Positions 27,225 to 35,899 of a stretch of 35,899 bases of DNA are shown one piece after another. The notes below the pieces were generated by a model. It was not told the origin of the DNA and ran no database searches. It worked only from the letters and a program-made list of their open reading frames with translations. The position numbers were made by a program, and so were the translations under genes. Position 1 is the stretch's first letter. Each line of letters starts with the position of its first letter. Source of the DNA: Chlorobiales bacterium (GTDB lineage: Bacteria > Bacteroidota > Chlorobiia > Chlorobiales > JACMJS01); the NCBI GenBank assembly GCA_014380515.1, contig JACMJS010000119.1, forward strand, positions 1 through 35,899, written 5' to 3'.

Positions 27225-28724
27225 GTGTATCAATTTACCGCTTTGAACCAACGCCTCACATTAACTTTCGTTCTCTGGCTCTTTGCCGCGCTGTGCACCG
27301 GGCAAGTCAACCCTCCGGTGGCCATAAAATCCGCACCGAAAAATGATTCGGCGCGTACCGCCGTCTTGGAACACGCCGACGTCTTCGCCGGATCAACCGT
27401 AACCGAGCTGCCTGCTCCGAACCTGCCTCCGATCACCGAAGCGGTTCGCATTGCCACCGGAAACGTAAAGTTCGTCGACGGCAGTACAACTGTTGAGTGC
27501 GACAGCGCGGTGCAATACAGCCTCAGCAAAAAAATTCGCGTGGTGGGTAACGTCAAAATCGTGCGCGACACGGTAACGATTCGCGGGCGAGAAGGTTTCT
27601 ACTACGAACAGGGCCGCCGCAGCGTGCTGCAAGACAGCGTGAGCCTCACCGATCAAAGCGTCATTCTTAACAGTCAGAGCGGCACTTACTTTTCCGATGA
27701 ACAAAAAGCCGTGTTCAGCCAAAACGTGTCGATGAAGGATTCGGCGAACCTCGTGCTTTCCGACAGTTTGATTTACTACCGCGCCTTGCAGAAGTCCGTC
27801 GTCATTGGCCGCGTCCGCATTAGAAATTTTTCCGACAACGTGCTCATCACCGGCGGCTACGCCGAGCACGACATCGGACGCAGTTATAGTTTCATCGAAC
27901 AGCGTCCCGTGCTCACGCAGATTGACACGACGAACAAAGGCAAATCGCAGCCGGATAGTTTGGTGATCCGCGCGATGAAGATGGAAGCCTTTCGCGGCAA
28001 AGCGGATACGGCCAAGCGCGTGGAGATCACCGACAGCGTGCGCATCCGCCGCGGCGACCTCACCGCGCGCAGCGGAAAAGCGATTTACTTTACCGATCAA
28101 AATGAACTCTTGCTCACCGGCAACGCCATCGTCTGGTATCAAGACACACAGATGACCGGCGATTCGGTGCGCGTCGTGCTCCGGCAAACCTCGGGGCCAC
28201 AAGGCCGCCGCAGCCGCATCGATAAAATTATCGTGTTGCGTAAAGCCTTTATGACCAGCCGCGATACGCTCGACCGCACCGGCAAAAAATTCAACCAGCT
28301 TTCAGGCAGAGAAAAAATCGTCATCGCCTTCGATGACAGCTCTCGCTTGCAACGGGCTGAAGTGTTCGCAGAAGCCCGAAGTGTTTATTACCTTTACGAC
28401 GGCCTTGATGCCAACGGCGTCAATGTGGCCAGCGGCGACCGCATCGTGATCGGGTTCGATAGCAGCCGTGTCAGCCGGATTGCGATTTACAAGGGCGTCG
28501 AGGGCGATACGTACCCCGAAGCGATGGCGACGCCGGACGCACGCAACTTGCCCGGTTTCCGGTGGCGGGCGTCGGAACGTCCGGAGGATGAAAGCGTAAT
28601 GCCGCCGGTGAAACCCGCGCCGAAGCCGAAGGAAAAATCAAACCCGCGGAAACCGAAGCCGGATGCGGCACTGCCGAAGAAACCTGCGGCGGCGAAAGAG
28701 CGACCCCGGGCGTTCCCGCCTTAG
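27225..28724 (+). CDS. OstA/LptA-like N-domain protein with signal peptide and Pro/Lys-rich tail
   Basis: Beta-helix style repeats: TGNVKFVDGSTTVECDSAVQYSLSKKIRVVGNVKIVRDTVTIRGREGFYYEQGRR...LTARSGKAIYFTDQNELLLTGNAIVWYQD. Real start is probably GTG 27225 or TTG 27243; the called ORF start (27126) lies in the TnpB element right end. Confidence 0.8.
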   Translation: MYQFTALNQRLTLTFVLWLFAALCTGQVNPPVAIKSAPKNDSARTAVLEHADVFAGSTVTELPAPNLPPITEAVRIATGNVKFVDGSTTVECDSAVQYSLSKKIRVVGNVKIVRDTVTIRGREGFYYEQGRRSVLQDSVSLTDQSVILNSQSGTYFSDEQKAVFSQNVSMKDSANLVLSDSLIYYRALQKSVVIGRVRIRNFSDNVLITGGYAEHDIGRSYSFIEQRPVLTQIDTTNKGKSQPDSLVIRAMKMEAFRGKADTAKRVEITDSVRIRRGDLTARSGKAIYFTDQNELLLTGNAIVWYQDTQMTGDSVRVVLRQTSGPQGRRSRIDKIIVLRKAFMTSRDTLDRTGKKFNQLSGREKIVIAFDDSSRLQRAEVFAEARSVYYLYDGLDANGVNVASGDRIVIGFDSSRVSRIAIYKGVEGDTYPEAMATPDARNLPGFRWRASERPEDESVMPPVKPAPKPKEKSNPRKPKPDAALPKKPAAAKERPRAFPP

Positions 28725-28818
28725 TTCGAGCAGGATAAGTTGAACGACGGCGGTTTCTCCAGCTCCTTTTTTCCTTCACTCGGGCAGGAAGCAAAATTAG
28801 AATTGCCTTTTACATTTG

Positions 28819-28840
28819 GATTCACACCTGATTCACACCT
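28819..28840. repeat. 11-bp tandem direct repeat upstream of the ECF sigma gene
   Basis: gattcacacct gattcacacct. Confidence 0.7.
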
Positions 28841-28909
28841 GAAACGTTGTCGCGGCCTCATGTATAAAACCATTGCCGCTGTAAACTCGTAACTCACCAC
28901 AGACATACA

Positions 28910-29497
28910 ATGATCATCGATAAGAAAACCGGCGATGGCGACTTACTTCGCCTCATCGCAGGCCGCAGTCAAGATGCTTTTGAAATTTTCTATCAACGGT
29001 ATGCGGCATATGTTTATTCCGCCGTTCTGAAAATCATCGGCAGCCAGCCCGATGCCGAAGAACTCGTTCAAGATATTTTCGTGTATGTGTGGAACAAAGC
29101 CGATCTGTACGACGGCACGCGCGGCGGCGGCTCGACATGGCTTTTCACGATTGCCCGCAGCCGCGCGATAGATTTCATCCGCTCCAAACGCTCGCGGCAT
29201 ATGCAGGCGGAAGTTCACGGCGATGATTCGGAATTTGAGGAAACAAACGATGCTGCCGAGTCGAGCGCGCTTACGCAAGTGATTCAAGGCGAAGAGCATG
29301 AACGCATCGTGCGGGCGTTGATGCAACTGCCGGAAGAACAAAAGACGGCGATTGAAATGGCGTTCTTCAGCGGCCTGTCGCATACCGAGATTTCCGAGGC
29401 GCTGAAATCGCCGCTCGGTACGGTCAAGACGCGGATTCGTCAGGGCATGATGAAACTTAGTTTTCTACTCCGCGCCGAAGCAGAAGGAAAAATCTGA
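28910..29497 (+). CDS. ECF-type RNA polymerase sigma factor
   Basis: 195 aa; AFEIFYQRYAAYVYSAVLKIIGSQPDAEELVQDIFVYVWNKA...LPEEQKTAIEMAFFSGLSHTEISEALKSPLGTVKTRIRQGMMKL. Confidence 0.95.
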   Translation: MIIDKKTGDGDLLRLIAGRSQDAFEIFYQRYAAYVYSAVLKIIGSQPDAEELVQDIFVYVWNKADLYDGTRGGGSTWLFTIARSRAIDFIRSKRSRHMQAEVHGDDSEFEETNDAAESSALTQVIQGEEHERIVRALMQLPEEQKTAIEMAFFSGLSHTEISEALKSPLGTVKTRIRQGMMKLSFLLRAEAEGKI

Positions 29498-29599
29498 AGA
29501 CTGTAACATTATCACATCCGTTGCAGATGTCAATCCCGACGGGTTGATGATACAACGCGGATACACTGCCAAAACACATTGTAATTTTTATTCAAGGAT

Positions 29600-30502
29600 A
29601 TGAACACTATGCCATCCAACTCTGAGGGCGAAAGCATTCAGGAGCAATGTATAGATTACCTCTTCGATCTTATGTCCGCTGAGGAGCGGGCGATGTTTGA
29701 ACCCAATCTTTCCAAGCCGGAATACATTGAGGCGATGCGCGAAGCGGGCGCGATGTTCGTCGCCGTGGCCAAGTCCGCACCGGCGAGGCCGCTGTCGCCC
29801 GTCGTCAAAGGCGGCATCTTCAATGCGATCAACGCCGCCTTGGATGCCGCTCCGCAAAGTGCCGCCGCGCCAAATGCGCCGCTGCCGCTGGGACAATCGC
29901 CCGTTCGCGCCTTCGCGGATCGTCCGGCCCTCGCGTCGGAGCGGCGGCGGATGTCAACGGCGACGGTGTTCGCGCTCTTCGGCGTGCTCATTCTCGCCGT
30001 GCTCTCGACCGCCTTCTACCTCAACCTGCGCGATAAAGACAACACGATTGCCGAACTGAGCGAGCGGACGGAAAAATTGGAAGTCAAGTTGGATCAGCAA
30101 TTCATTGCCGTCTCGGGGTTGCGCCGTGCGCTGGAGCAGCAGTCGGCACTCACGAGTTTTTTTCAAACCTCGACCTTCAAAGCGGTTGACCTGAAAGCCT
30201 CCGATCCGTCGCCGCGACAAGGCAAGGTGTTTTGGTCGGAACAGAAAAAGCGATTGGTGCTTTACCTAACCGAACTGCCCGTCAATGCGAAGGGCAAGGA
30301 GTATGAACTTTGGACGATTCAGGACGGGAAGCCGCAAGGGGCGGGGCTGTTTAGCGTCAAGCTTGAGGCGGAAGAAAAAGAAGTGTTCATCGAGTTGCCC
30401 GCCGGATTCGGAAGCGGCGTTCAAACTTTCGCCATCACCGAAGAACCCATCGGCGGTTCGCCCGCTCCGACCGGCACGATTTTGCTCGCCGGAAACTTGT
30501 AG
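29600..30502 (+). CDS. Anti-sigma factor (RskA/anti-sigma-K type)
   Basis: 300 aa, cytoplasmic N-terminus, single TM (TVFALFGVLILAVLSTAFYL), C-terminus KGKEYELWTIQDGKPQGAGLF...FAITEEPIGGSPAPTGTILLAG typical of RskA. Confidence 0.9.
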   Translation: MNTMPSNSEGESIQEQCIDYLFDLMSAEERAMFEPNLSKPEYIEAMREAGAMFVAVAKSAPARPLSPVVKGGIFNAINAALDAAPQSAAAPNAPLPLGQSPVRAFADRPALASERRRMSTATVFALFGVLILAVLSTAFYLNLRDKDNTIAELSERTEKLEVKLDQQFIAVSGLRRALEQQSALTSFFQTSTFKAVDLKASDPSPRQGKVFWSEQKKRLVLYLTELPVNAKGKEYELWTIQDGKPQGAGLFSVKLEAEEKEVFIELPAGFGSGVQTFAITEEPIGGSPAPTGTILLAGNL

Positions 30503-30523
30503 CCCGACGCTTGCAGACGGGCG

Positions 30524-31006
30524 TCAAGAAGCGGGCGTTTTCGAAGCGGATGGATTGCCGCCGGATTCTTTTTTAGAATCGGACTTCGAATCCGACTTTG
30601 ATTCCGGTTTCGGCGCAGACTTCGATTCCGGTTTTGTTTCCGACTTTGGTTTTGATCCTCCGTCCGAATCCGCCGCGCCGGATTTCCCTCCGTCAGATGT
30701 TCGCTCGGCAGCCTTGTCGGCAGCCCTTTCAGCAGATGTACCGGCGGTCGCGGCATCCGCTTTCGATTCACCGGACTTTGCCTCGCCGGACGCCGCTGCG
30801 CCGGAAACCGGTTTCGGCGGCGCGTTTTTATAATCCGTGTTGTAGAAGCCGCTGCCCTTGAGCACGAATCCGCCGCCAAGTGTGATGACGCGGTGCAACG
30901 CCGCCGTGTGGCAGTTCGGACATTCGGTCAAAGCCGCTTCCGACATGCGCTGAACGGTTTCAAATTCGTAGCCGCAGTTGTCGCAGAGGTAAGGATAGGT
31001 TGGCAT
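30524..31006 (-). CDS. FmdB-family zinc ribbon protein with low-complexity tail
   Basis: MPTYPYLCDNCGYEFETVQRMSEAALTECPNCHTAALHRVITLGGGFVLKGSGFYNTDYKN, then a Ser/Lys/Glu/Pro-rich tail. Confidence 0.92.
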   Translation of the reverse strand: MPTYPYLCDNCGYEFETVQRMSEAALTECPNCHTAALHRVITLGGGFVLKGSGFYNTDYKNAPPKPVSGAAASGEAKSGESKADAATAGTSAERAADKAAERTSDGGKSGAADSDGGSKPKSETKPESKSAPKPESKSDSKSDSKKESGGNPSASKTPAS

Positions 31007-31104
31007 TTTTTCTCCGGTAAATTTTGTGCGTGTGTACTTTCTCAGTTGTATCCGGCTGGATGAACCCGGGTTGCCTGTTCAATGTGCTCACTCACGGTGC
31101 CCGC

Positions 31105-31707
31105 TCACTGTGCGAATTCAATATGCACATTTAAGATGCGAAGCCGCTTCAACTGCTCCATCGCCTCAATTCCCTTCAAGTCCCGCAAAATAATTGTTCC
31201 TAACTTGCCGTGCTGATACGTCAGTTGGCCTTGTCCCTGCGGCGTCGTTATCCGTACGGTGCCTGATCTTTTCTGCAACACCATCTGCGCGTTGATCTGC
31301 AGCAGTGATTTGTCGCTTGCAGCGGGCGGCAGTGATTGCGAGGTCAAATCCAGAAGCGACGCGATGGCGGTAAGAAACTCCACGCGGCTGATCGGCTTGG
31401 TAAAGTAATCGCCCGCACCGGCTTGAATCGCATCGGAAATAATATCGTGCTCGGTAAGGCCGCTACAGACGATGATGTAGGGCATCTTCAATTTGCGGTC
31501 GGTGATTTCCAAGAGAACATCAAGGCCGCTCATGCCGGGCAGGAGTAAATCGAGCAACACGAGATCGTAGTGTTTGGCGGTAATCAATTTGAGTCCGGTG
31601 ATGCCGTCAGACGCGGTATCGATGTCGATGGGCAACTCCGCCAAAAATTCTTTGTAGATGTCGACGATCATAGATTCATCATCGACAATCAAAATTGACT
31701 TTTGCAT
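31105..31707 (-). CDS. Response regulator (REC) with C-terminal DUF4388/PatA-like domain
   Basis: ILIVDDESMIVDIYKEFLAEL...DLVLLDLLLPGMSGLDVL...YFTKPISR; C-terminus SGTVRITTPQGQGQLTYQHGKLGTIILRDLKGIEAMEQL. Confidence 0.85.
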   Translation of the reverse strand: MQKSILIVDDESMIVDIYKEFLAELPIDIDTASDGITGLKLITAKHYDLVLLDLLLPGMSGLDVLLEITDRKLKMPYIIVCSGLTEHDIISDAIQAGAGDYFTKPISRVEFLTAIASLLDLTSQSLPPAASDKSLLQINAQMVLQKRSGTVRITTPQGQGQLTYQHGKLGTIILRDLKGIEAMEQLKRLRILNVHIEFAQ

Positions 31708-31823
31708 AAAAAGTGGGATAAAATTTCGTAGGAACAGCGGCGCAGGACATGCGATGCTGCTGATAAAGATTAAAGGATAGATTCAAGACTGAAGGAATTT
31801 GATCGCGGTCATCATCGATGCGA

Positions 31824-33086
31824 TTACGATGCGAAGGCTGTCTGCATCCGGCTCAAGGCTTTTTCCAATTCATTCATTCCCGCCGCGTAAGAAAGCCGCA
31901 AGTAGCCTGCGGCGCCGAACGCATCGCCGGGCACGGTTGCGACGAGATGCTTTTCCAAAAGATATTTGGCGACATCGACCGAAGTGTCGAGCCGTGCGCC
32001 CTGAAAAGTTTTACCGAGCAAATTTTCTACCGACGCGAAAACATAAAATGCGCCATCGGGCACGGCGGCGCGAATGCCGCCAATTTTATTCAGACCCGCA
32101 CAGAAAAAATCCCGCCGTTTTTCAAACTCTCCGCGCCTCATGGCGACGACGGATTGATCGCCCGTCAATGCAGCGACGGCGGCCTTCTGCGAAATTGAGC
32201 TGGCGTTCGAGGTCGTTTGTGATTGAATCTTCGCACACGCATCGATGATCCACCGCGGCCCGGCGATATAGCCGACGCGCCACCCCGTCATCGAATACAC
32301 TTTCGAACATGCGTTGCTTGTCAGGATGCGGCCTTTGAGCGATTCAATCCGCGCGGGCGAAAAATGCTGTTGCGAACCGTAAATGAGTTTCTCATACATT
32401 TCATCGGAGATAATGAAAATGCCGTCGTAGGGTTCGAGCACTTGCATCAACGCACGAATCTCCGGTTCGGTATAGACCGCGCCCGTCGGGTTCGAGGGTG
32501 AATTGAAAATAAATAATTTGGTTTGCGGCGTGATCGCGCGGGAAAGTTGTTCCGGCGTGATTTTAAATCCTTGATCCAGCCCCGCCGAAATGACGACGGG
32601 CGTTGCGCCCGCAAGGTGCGCCATTTCAGGAAAACTCACCCAATAGGGCGCGGGAATAATCACTTCATCGCCTTCGCCCGTCAAGGCGAGCACTGCATTG
32701 GCGATGGCTTGCTTGCCGCCGTTGCTGACGAGAATTTCATCGGGCGTATAAACAAGACCGCTGTCCCTGCGGAATTTTTCAGCGACGGCTTTGCGCAGTT
32801 CCAAAATGCCTTGATTGGCGGTGTATTTGGTGAAGCCTTGATCAATCGCACGCTTGGCGGCTTCGCAGACGAAATCGGGTGTGGGAAAATCCGGCTCACC
32901 GGCGGAAAGGCTGATGACGTCTAAGCCCGCATCGATCATCTTTTTGGCTTGACCCGTGATTTGCAAGGTCTGCGATTCATTGACGGCGCGGACGCGCTTC
33001 GAGAGAAAGCGTTCTTCAAGTGAAACGGATTCTGCGACGGATGCGGATGCAGTCATAGCGGTCTTGGTTGAGATCACAGTGGCCAA
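31824..33086 (-). CDS. aspC: Aspartate aminotransferase family, class I PLP
   Basis: 420 aa; [54 protein letters not shown]. Confidence 0.93.
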   Translation of the reverse strand: MATVISTKTAMTASASVAESVSLEERFLSKRVRAVNESQTLQITGQAKKMIDAGLDVISLSAGEPDFPTPDFVCEAAKRAIDQGFTKYTANQGILELRKAVAEKFRRDSGLVYTPDEILVSNGGKQAIANAVLALTGEGDEVIIPAPYWVSFPEMAHLAGATPVVISAGLDQGFKITPEQLSRAITPQTKLFIFNSPSNPTGAVYTEPEIRALMQVLEPYDGIFIISDEMYEKLIYGSQQHFSPARIESLKGRILTSNACSKVYSMTGWRVGYIAGPRWIIDACAKIQSQTTSNASSISQKAAVAALTGDQSVVAMRRGEFEKRRDFFCAGLNKIGGIRAAVPDGAFYVFASVENLLGKTFQGARLDTSVDVAKYLLEKHLVATVPGDAFGAAGYLRLSYAAGMNELEKALSRMQTAFAS

Positions 33087-33111
33087 TTAGAATTAGTACG
33101 ATTGATGATGG

Positions 33112-33615
33112 TTAATGAGGTTGGGTGTGATTCGTAGAAAGTTTTTTGGCCAGATGCCGCAGCACAGAATAGGGCACGAAGTCGGCCACTTCCCCGCCAA
33201 GCCGGGCGACTTCGCGGATGATAGACGAGGTGAGATAGGTGTATTTTTCGTGCGGCATCAAAAAGACCGTCGTGATTTCGGGCGTCAAATGGCGGTTCAT
33301 CAAAGCGATTTGAAATTCATATTCGAAATCGGCGACTTGGCGCAGGCCGCGCAGGATTGCGGTGGCATGTTGCTCTTTGGCGTACTGAATCAGCAGCCGG
33401 TTGTCAATACACGAAACCGAAACGTTCGGATAGGATACGGTTGCTTCGCGGATCATTTCCACGCGCTCGCCCGCGGTGAAGATCGGACTTTTCTGACTGT
33501 TCTGCGCAACGACGATGAGAATCTCATCGAAGATGTTCAGACCCTGTTCCAAGACGTCAATGTGCCCGTTGGTAATCGGATCGAATGTGCCCGGATAAAG
33601 TGCCCGACGTTTCAT
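33112..33615 (-). CDS. coaD: Pantetheine-phosphate adenylyltransferase
   Basis: 167 aa; ALYPGTFDPITNGHIDVLEQ, ILRGLRQVADFEYEFQIALMNRHL, YTYLTSSIIREVARLGG. Confidence 0.97.
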   Translation of the reverse strand: MKRRALYPGTFDPITNGHIDVLEQGLNIFDEILIVVAQNSQKSPIFTAGERVEMIREATVSYPNVSVSCIDNRLLIQYAKEQHATAILRGLRQVADFEYEFQIALMNRHLTPEITTVFLMPHEKYTYLTSSIIREVARLGGEVADFVPYSVLRHLAKKLSTNHTQPH

Positions 33616-33683
33616 AACTCAAATTTCGTAACCATAAAGCGTTTCATCTTTACAGCAAGCCATAGACTCAAAGACCGTAGAAT

Positions 33684-34262
33684 TTACAACGAATCGTCGG
33701 CGTCTTCCTCATCCGTTCCATCGGGCACGGCTTCAAAAAAACTGACGACCGTGATGCCGAACGCTTTGCTGAAGGCAAATTTTTCGTGCTCGCTATAGAC
33801 TTGCGATTCGTGATGCTCCAACACCAAGTAACCGCGTTCCGAAAGCAGATTGCGGGAGAATACCAGATCGATGACTTGCGAATGCACGTCGGATTTATAC
33901 GGCGGGTCGCAAAAAATCAAATCGAACACGGCTGCGGTACGCTTTAAAAATCCCATCGCATCTTGCTTTTGCAAGGCGGATTCTTTCTCCACTTTCAATT
34001 GCTCGATGGACTGTTGCAACACTTTGGCCACAGCCATGTTCTGCTCGACAAACGTGATCTGCTGCGCGCCGCGGCTCATCGCTTCAAAGCCCAAGACGCC
34101 GCTGCCGGCAAAGAGATCAAGCACGTTCGCATTCTCAAAATCAAATCGCGTGGCGAGCAAATTGAAAACCGTTTCGCGCACACGGTCGGTCGTCGGCCTT
34201 ACTTCCAGCGACTCTACCGTGCCGACGAGCCTGCGTTTATATTTTCCGGCGATAATTCTCAC
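33684..34262 (-). CDS. rsmD: 16S rRNA (guanine(966)-N(2))-methyltransferase RsmD
   Basis: 192 aa; MRIIAGKYKRRLV...RPTTDRVRETVFNLL...VLDLFAGSGVLGFEAMSRGA...DLIFCDPPY. Confidence 0.95.
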   Translation of the reverse strand: MRIIAGKYKRRLVGTVESLEVRPTTDRVRETVFNLLATRFDFENANVLDLFAGSGVLGFEAMSRGAQQITFVEQNMAVAKVLQQSIEQLKVEKESALQKQDAMGFLKRTAAVFDLIFCDPPYKSDVHSQVIDLVFSRNLLSERGYLVLEHHESQVYSEHEKFAFSKAFGITVVSFFEAVPDGTDEEDADDSL

Positions 34263-34294
34263 TTACAGTTTTCGATGGCTCACCAAATTACATC

Positions 34295-34384
34295 GTCATT
34301 CTGAACGAAGCGCAAGCGACGTGAAGAATCTGCGTTTAACGAATCGAAAGATGGATGCAGATTCTTCGCTGCGCTCAGAATGAC
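34295..34384. repeat. Dispersed inverted repeat, 'gtcattctgaacgaagcg...cgctcagaatgac' family
   Basis: gtcattctgaacgaagcgcaagcgacgtgaagaatctgcg...atgcagattcttcgctgcgctcagaatgac; same family as 16909-16995. Confidence 0.85.
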
Positions 34385-34415
34385 AAGCAGATTATTTCAT
34401 ACTCAATTATCACTG

Positions 34416-34634
34416 TCAAGTTTTCTTTCGCAAACTTTCAATTTCCGCGAAGGCTTCCCGCCTCGGCAAATAAGTTGCAGGCTTTCGCTTTGCGGCTTGA
34501 TACACAGCGGCAGAGGCCATGTCATCCAACTCATCGAGCAAAGCTTTATATACTTCAAGGCCGAGCACAACCGCTGCCGGGTTGCCGTTGGGGTTGCCGT
34601 TGGCGTCCGTTAGAAATTGCGGTTTGTGTTTCAT
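34416..34634 (-). CDS. Small RelB/Phd-like antitoxin or related protein, orphan
   Basis: 72 aa; FLTDANGNPNGNPAAVVLGLEVYKALLDELDDMASAAVYQAAK resembles the 'LTDxNGNPxAVVLxxxxYxxLLExLDDL' antitoxin N-terminus. Confidence 0.65.
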   Translation of the reverse strand: MKHKPQFLTDANGNPNGNPAAVVLGLEVYKALLDELDDMASAAVYQAAKRKPATYLPRREAFAEIESLRKKT

Positions 34635-34643
34635 CGTTGCTTT

Positions 34644-35513
34644 TTAGAAGTCGCCGTATTTCGTTTCGGCAAGATGCGCGAGGGCTTTTTCGCCGAGTTC
34701 TTTCGAGGGCGTTTTGCCGTGCCAGTTCGTGCCGTCGGTCATCAGGCCTTCGAAGAACGGGACGCCTTTGCCCATGATTGTAACCGCGATGATGACCGTC
34801 GGCTGCGTCGATTGCTCGCGCATCGCTTTGGCTTTGTGAACGGTGTCCAGAAAGGCTTCAATGTCATTGCCGTCCGTTTCTAAAACATTCCAACCGAAGG
34901 CGCGCCATTTGTCGGCGAAGGGTTCGATGTTCATCACGCTGGTAACCGCGCCGTCGATTTGCATGTCGTTGCGGTCGATGATGCCGATGAGATTGTTCGT
35001 TTTGTGATGCGCCGCGCTCATGGCCGCTTCCCAGATTTGTCCTTCCTGACACTCGCCGTCGCCCATCAAACAATACACGGTGTTCAGGTTCTTGTTGAGT
35101 TTAAATCCGAGTGCCGCGCCGACCGCCGCTGAAAGTCCCTGACCGAGCGATCCGGATGCGATGCGAATGCCTTTCAAGCCGGTGTCGGTGGCGGGATGGC
35201 CTTGCAGGCGCGAACCGATTTTTCGAAAGGTTTTGAGTTCATCCACCGGAAAGTATCCGGCGCGGGCGAGCGTGCTATACCAGACGGGCGAGATGTGTCC
35301 GTTGGAGAGAAACAGAAAATCTTGATCGTGGTTTTCCCAAAACTTTTCAGGATCGTGCTTCATCAAGTTGAAGTACAGCGACGCGAAAATATCGGACATG
35401 CCGAGCGAGCCGCCCGTGTGTCCCGATTGCGAAAGGACGAGCATCCGAACGATGTCGCGGCGGATTTGACGCGCCATTTCGGAAATGTCGGCGGCGGTGC
35501 TAAGCGTTTGCAT
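34644..35513 (-). CDS. Transketolase, N-terminal (TPP-binding) subunit
   Basis: 289 aa; SGHTGGSLGMSDIFASLYF, LSNGHISPVWYSTLA, GSLGQGLSAAVGAALGFKL, MGDGECQEGQIWEAAMSAAHHKTNNLIGIIDRNDMQIDG. Confidence 0.95.
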   Translation of the reverse strand: MQTLSTAADISEMARQIRRDIVRMLVLSQSGHTGGSLGMSDIFASLYFNLMKHDPEKFWENHDQDFLFLSNGHISPVWYSTLARAGYFPVDELKTFRKIGSRLQGHPATDTGLKGIRIASGSLGQGLSAAVGAALGFKLNKNLNTVYCLMGDGECQEGQIWEAAMSAAHHKTNNLIGIIDRNDMQIDGAVTSVMNIEPFADKWRAFGWNVLETDGNDIEAFLDTVHKAKAMREQSTQPTVIIAVTIMGKGVPFFEGLMTDGTNWHGKTPSKELGEKALAHLAETKYGDF

Positions 35514-35624
35514 TTGTGAAAGTGGTTTGTGGTTATCGGTAGATTGAACAATAAATTTGCTTCGAACCTTTTTAATCAGACGTCTTCTCTTGATTTTCGA
35601 AACATGTCTTTTTCGTTGTGGCGT

Positions 35625-35898
35625 CTATCCGTTCTTGAAGGCCTCTTTGAACACATCGAGATGGCGGATGATTACCAGACCGAGCACCAAGATAATAAAC
35701 GGATAGGCTGACATCCGTTCAAAAATCGGAATGAGAATCAGCGTGCAAATCGTGGCGGAGATGTTGCAAAAGTGAACACGGTTGGAATAGAACCATGCCG
35801 CAACCCACATCACGCCCCAGAGAATCGGCACGGCGGGCATGAAGAGTACCGTCGCGCCCAGACCCGTTGCGAGGCCGCGTCCGCCGTGAAACCGTAGC
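35625..35898 (-). CDS. plsY: Glycerol-3-phosphate acyltransferase PlsY, C-terminal part (truncated by window end)
   Basis: Reverse translation LRFHGGRGLATGLGATVLFMPAVPILWGVMWVAAWF...PFIILVLGLVIIRHLDVFKEAFKNG; PlsY GGxGxATxLG motif. Confidence 0.85.
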   Translation of the reverse strand, partial: LRFHGGRGLATGLGATVLFMPAVPILWGVMWVAAWFYSNRVHFCNISATICTLILIPIFERMSAYPFIILVLGLVIIRHLDVFKEAFKNG

Positions 35899-35899
35899 C

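Noticed and set aside
27393-28202. 269-aa minus-strand ORF antisense to the OstA-like gene
   Set aside because: Shadow ORF with no recognisable domain.
30285-30833. 182-aa plus-strand ORF across the anti-sigma 3' end and fmdB
   Set aside because: Asp/Ser/Phe repeats are the antisense of the FmdB low-complexity tail; both real genes explain the region.

Overview
The 35.9 kb window looks like a mostly chromosomal, gene-dense segment. Gene style suggests a Bacteroidota/Chlorobi/Kapabacteria-like organism, based on a T9SS-type C-terminal sorting domain ('QNYPNPFNPST...YDVLGREVATLVNERQTAGNHSVSFNASELSSGIYFYRL'); this placement is inference. Recognisable content, left to right: partial radA; a large LRR plus HCF136/Ycf48-like repeat T9SS cargo protein; orphan MlaF-type ABC ATPase; alpha/beta hydrolase; HPP-family protein; DAHP synthase; a SAM-I riboswitch with terminator leading two Cys/Met-metabolism PLP enzymes; secreted M29-type aminopeptidase; VapBC-like TA pair; purine nucleoside phosphorylase; aminotransferase, cupin, DivIVA and YggS; GlcD; TPR protein; AraC/ALDH/DUF779; rhomboid; WecB; HicAB; a solo TnpB; an OstA/LptA-like protein; ECF sigma with anti-sigma; FmdB zinc ribbon; response regulator; AspC; CoaD; RsmD; an orphan antitoxin; the transketolase N-half; and partial PlsY. 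The most notable signals are: (i) a vapBC cassette bounded by the intact 3' end of pnp and a second, diverged, in-frame copy of that 3' end; (ii) a solo TnpB whose right-end hairpin/candidate omega-RNA end abuts and reads in frame into the OstA-like gene; (iii) a SAM riboswitch whose P1 3' strand can pair with the downstream terminator loop; (iv) an unassigned structured element at about 2734-2847; (v) four copies of a 17-aa motif that are identical in protein but synonymously diverged in DNA; (vi) several families of dispersed palindromic repeats in intergenic gaps. No tRNA, rRNA or CRISPR was recognised. No clearly new multi-gene system is demonstrated.
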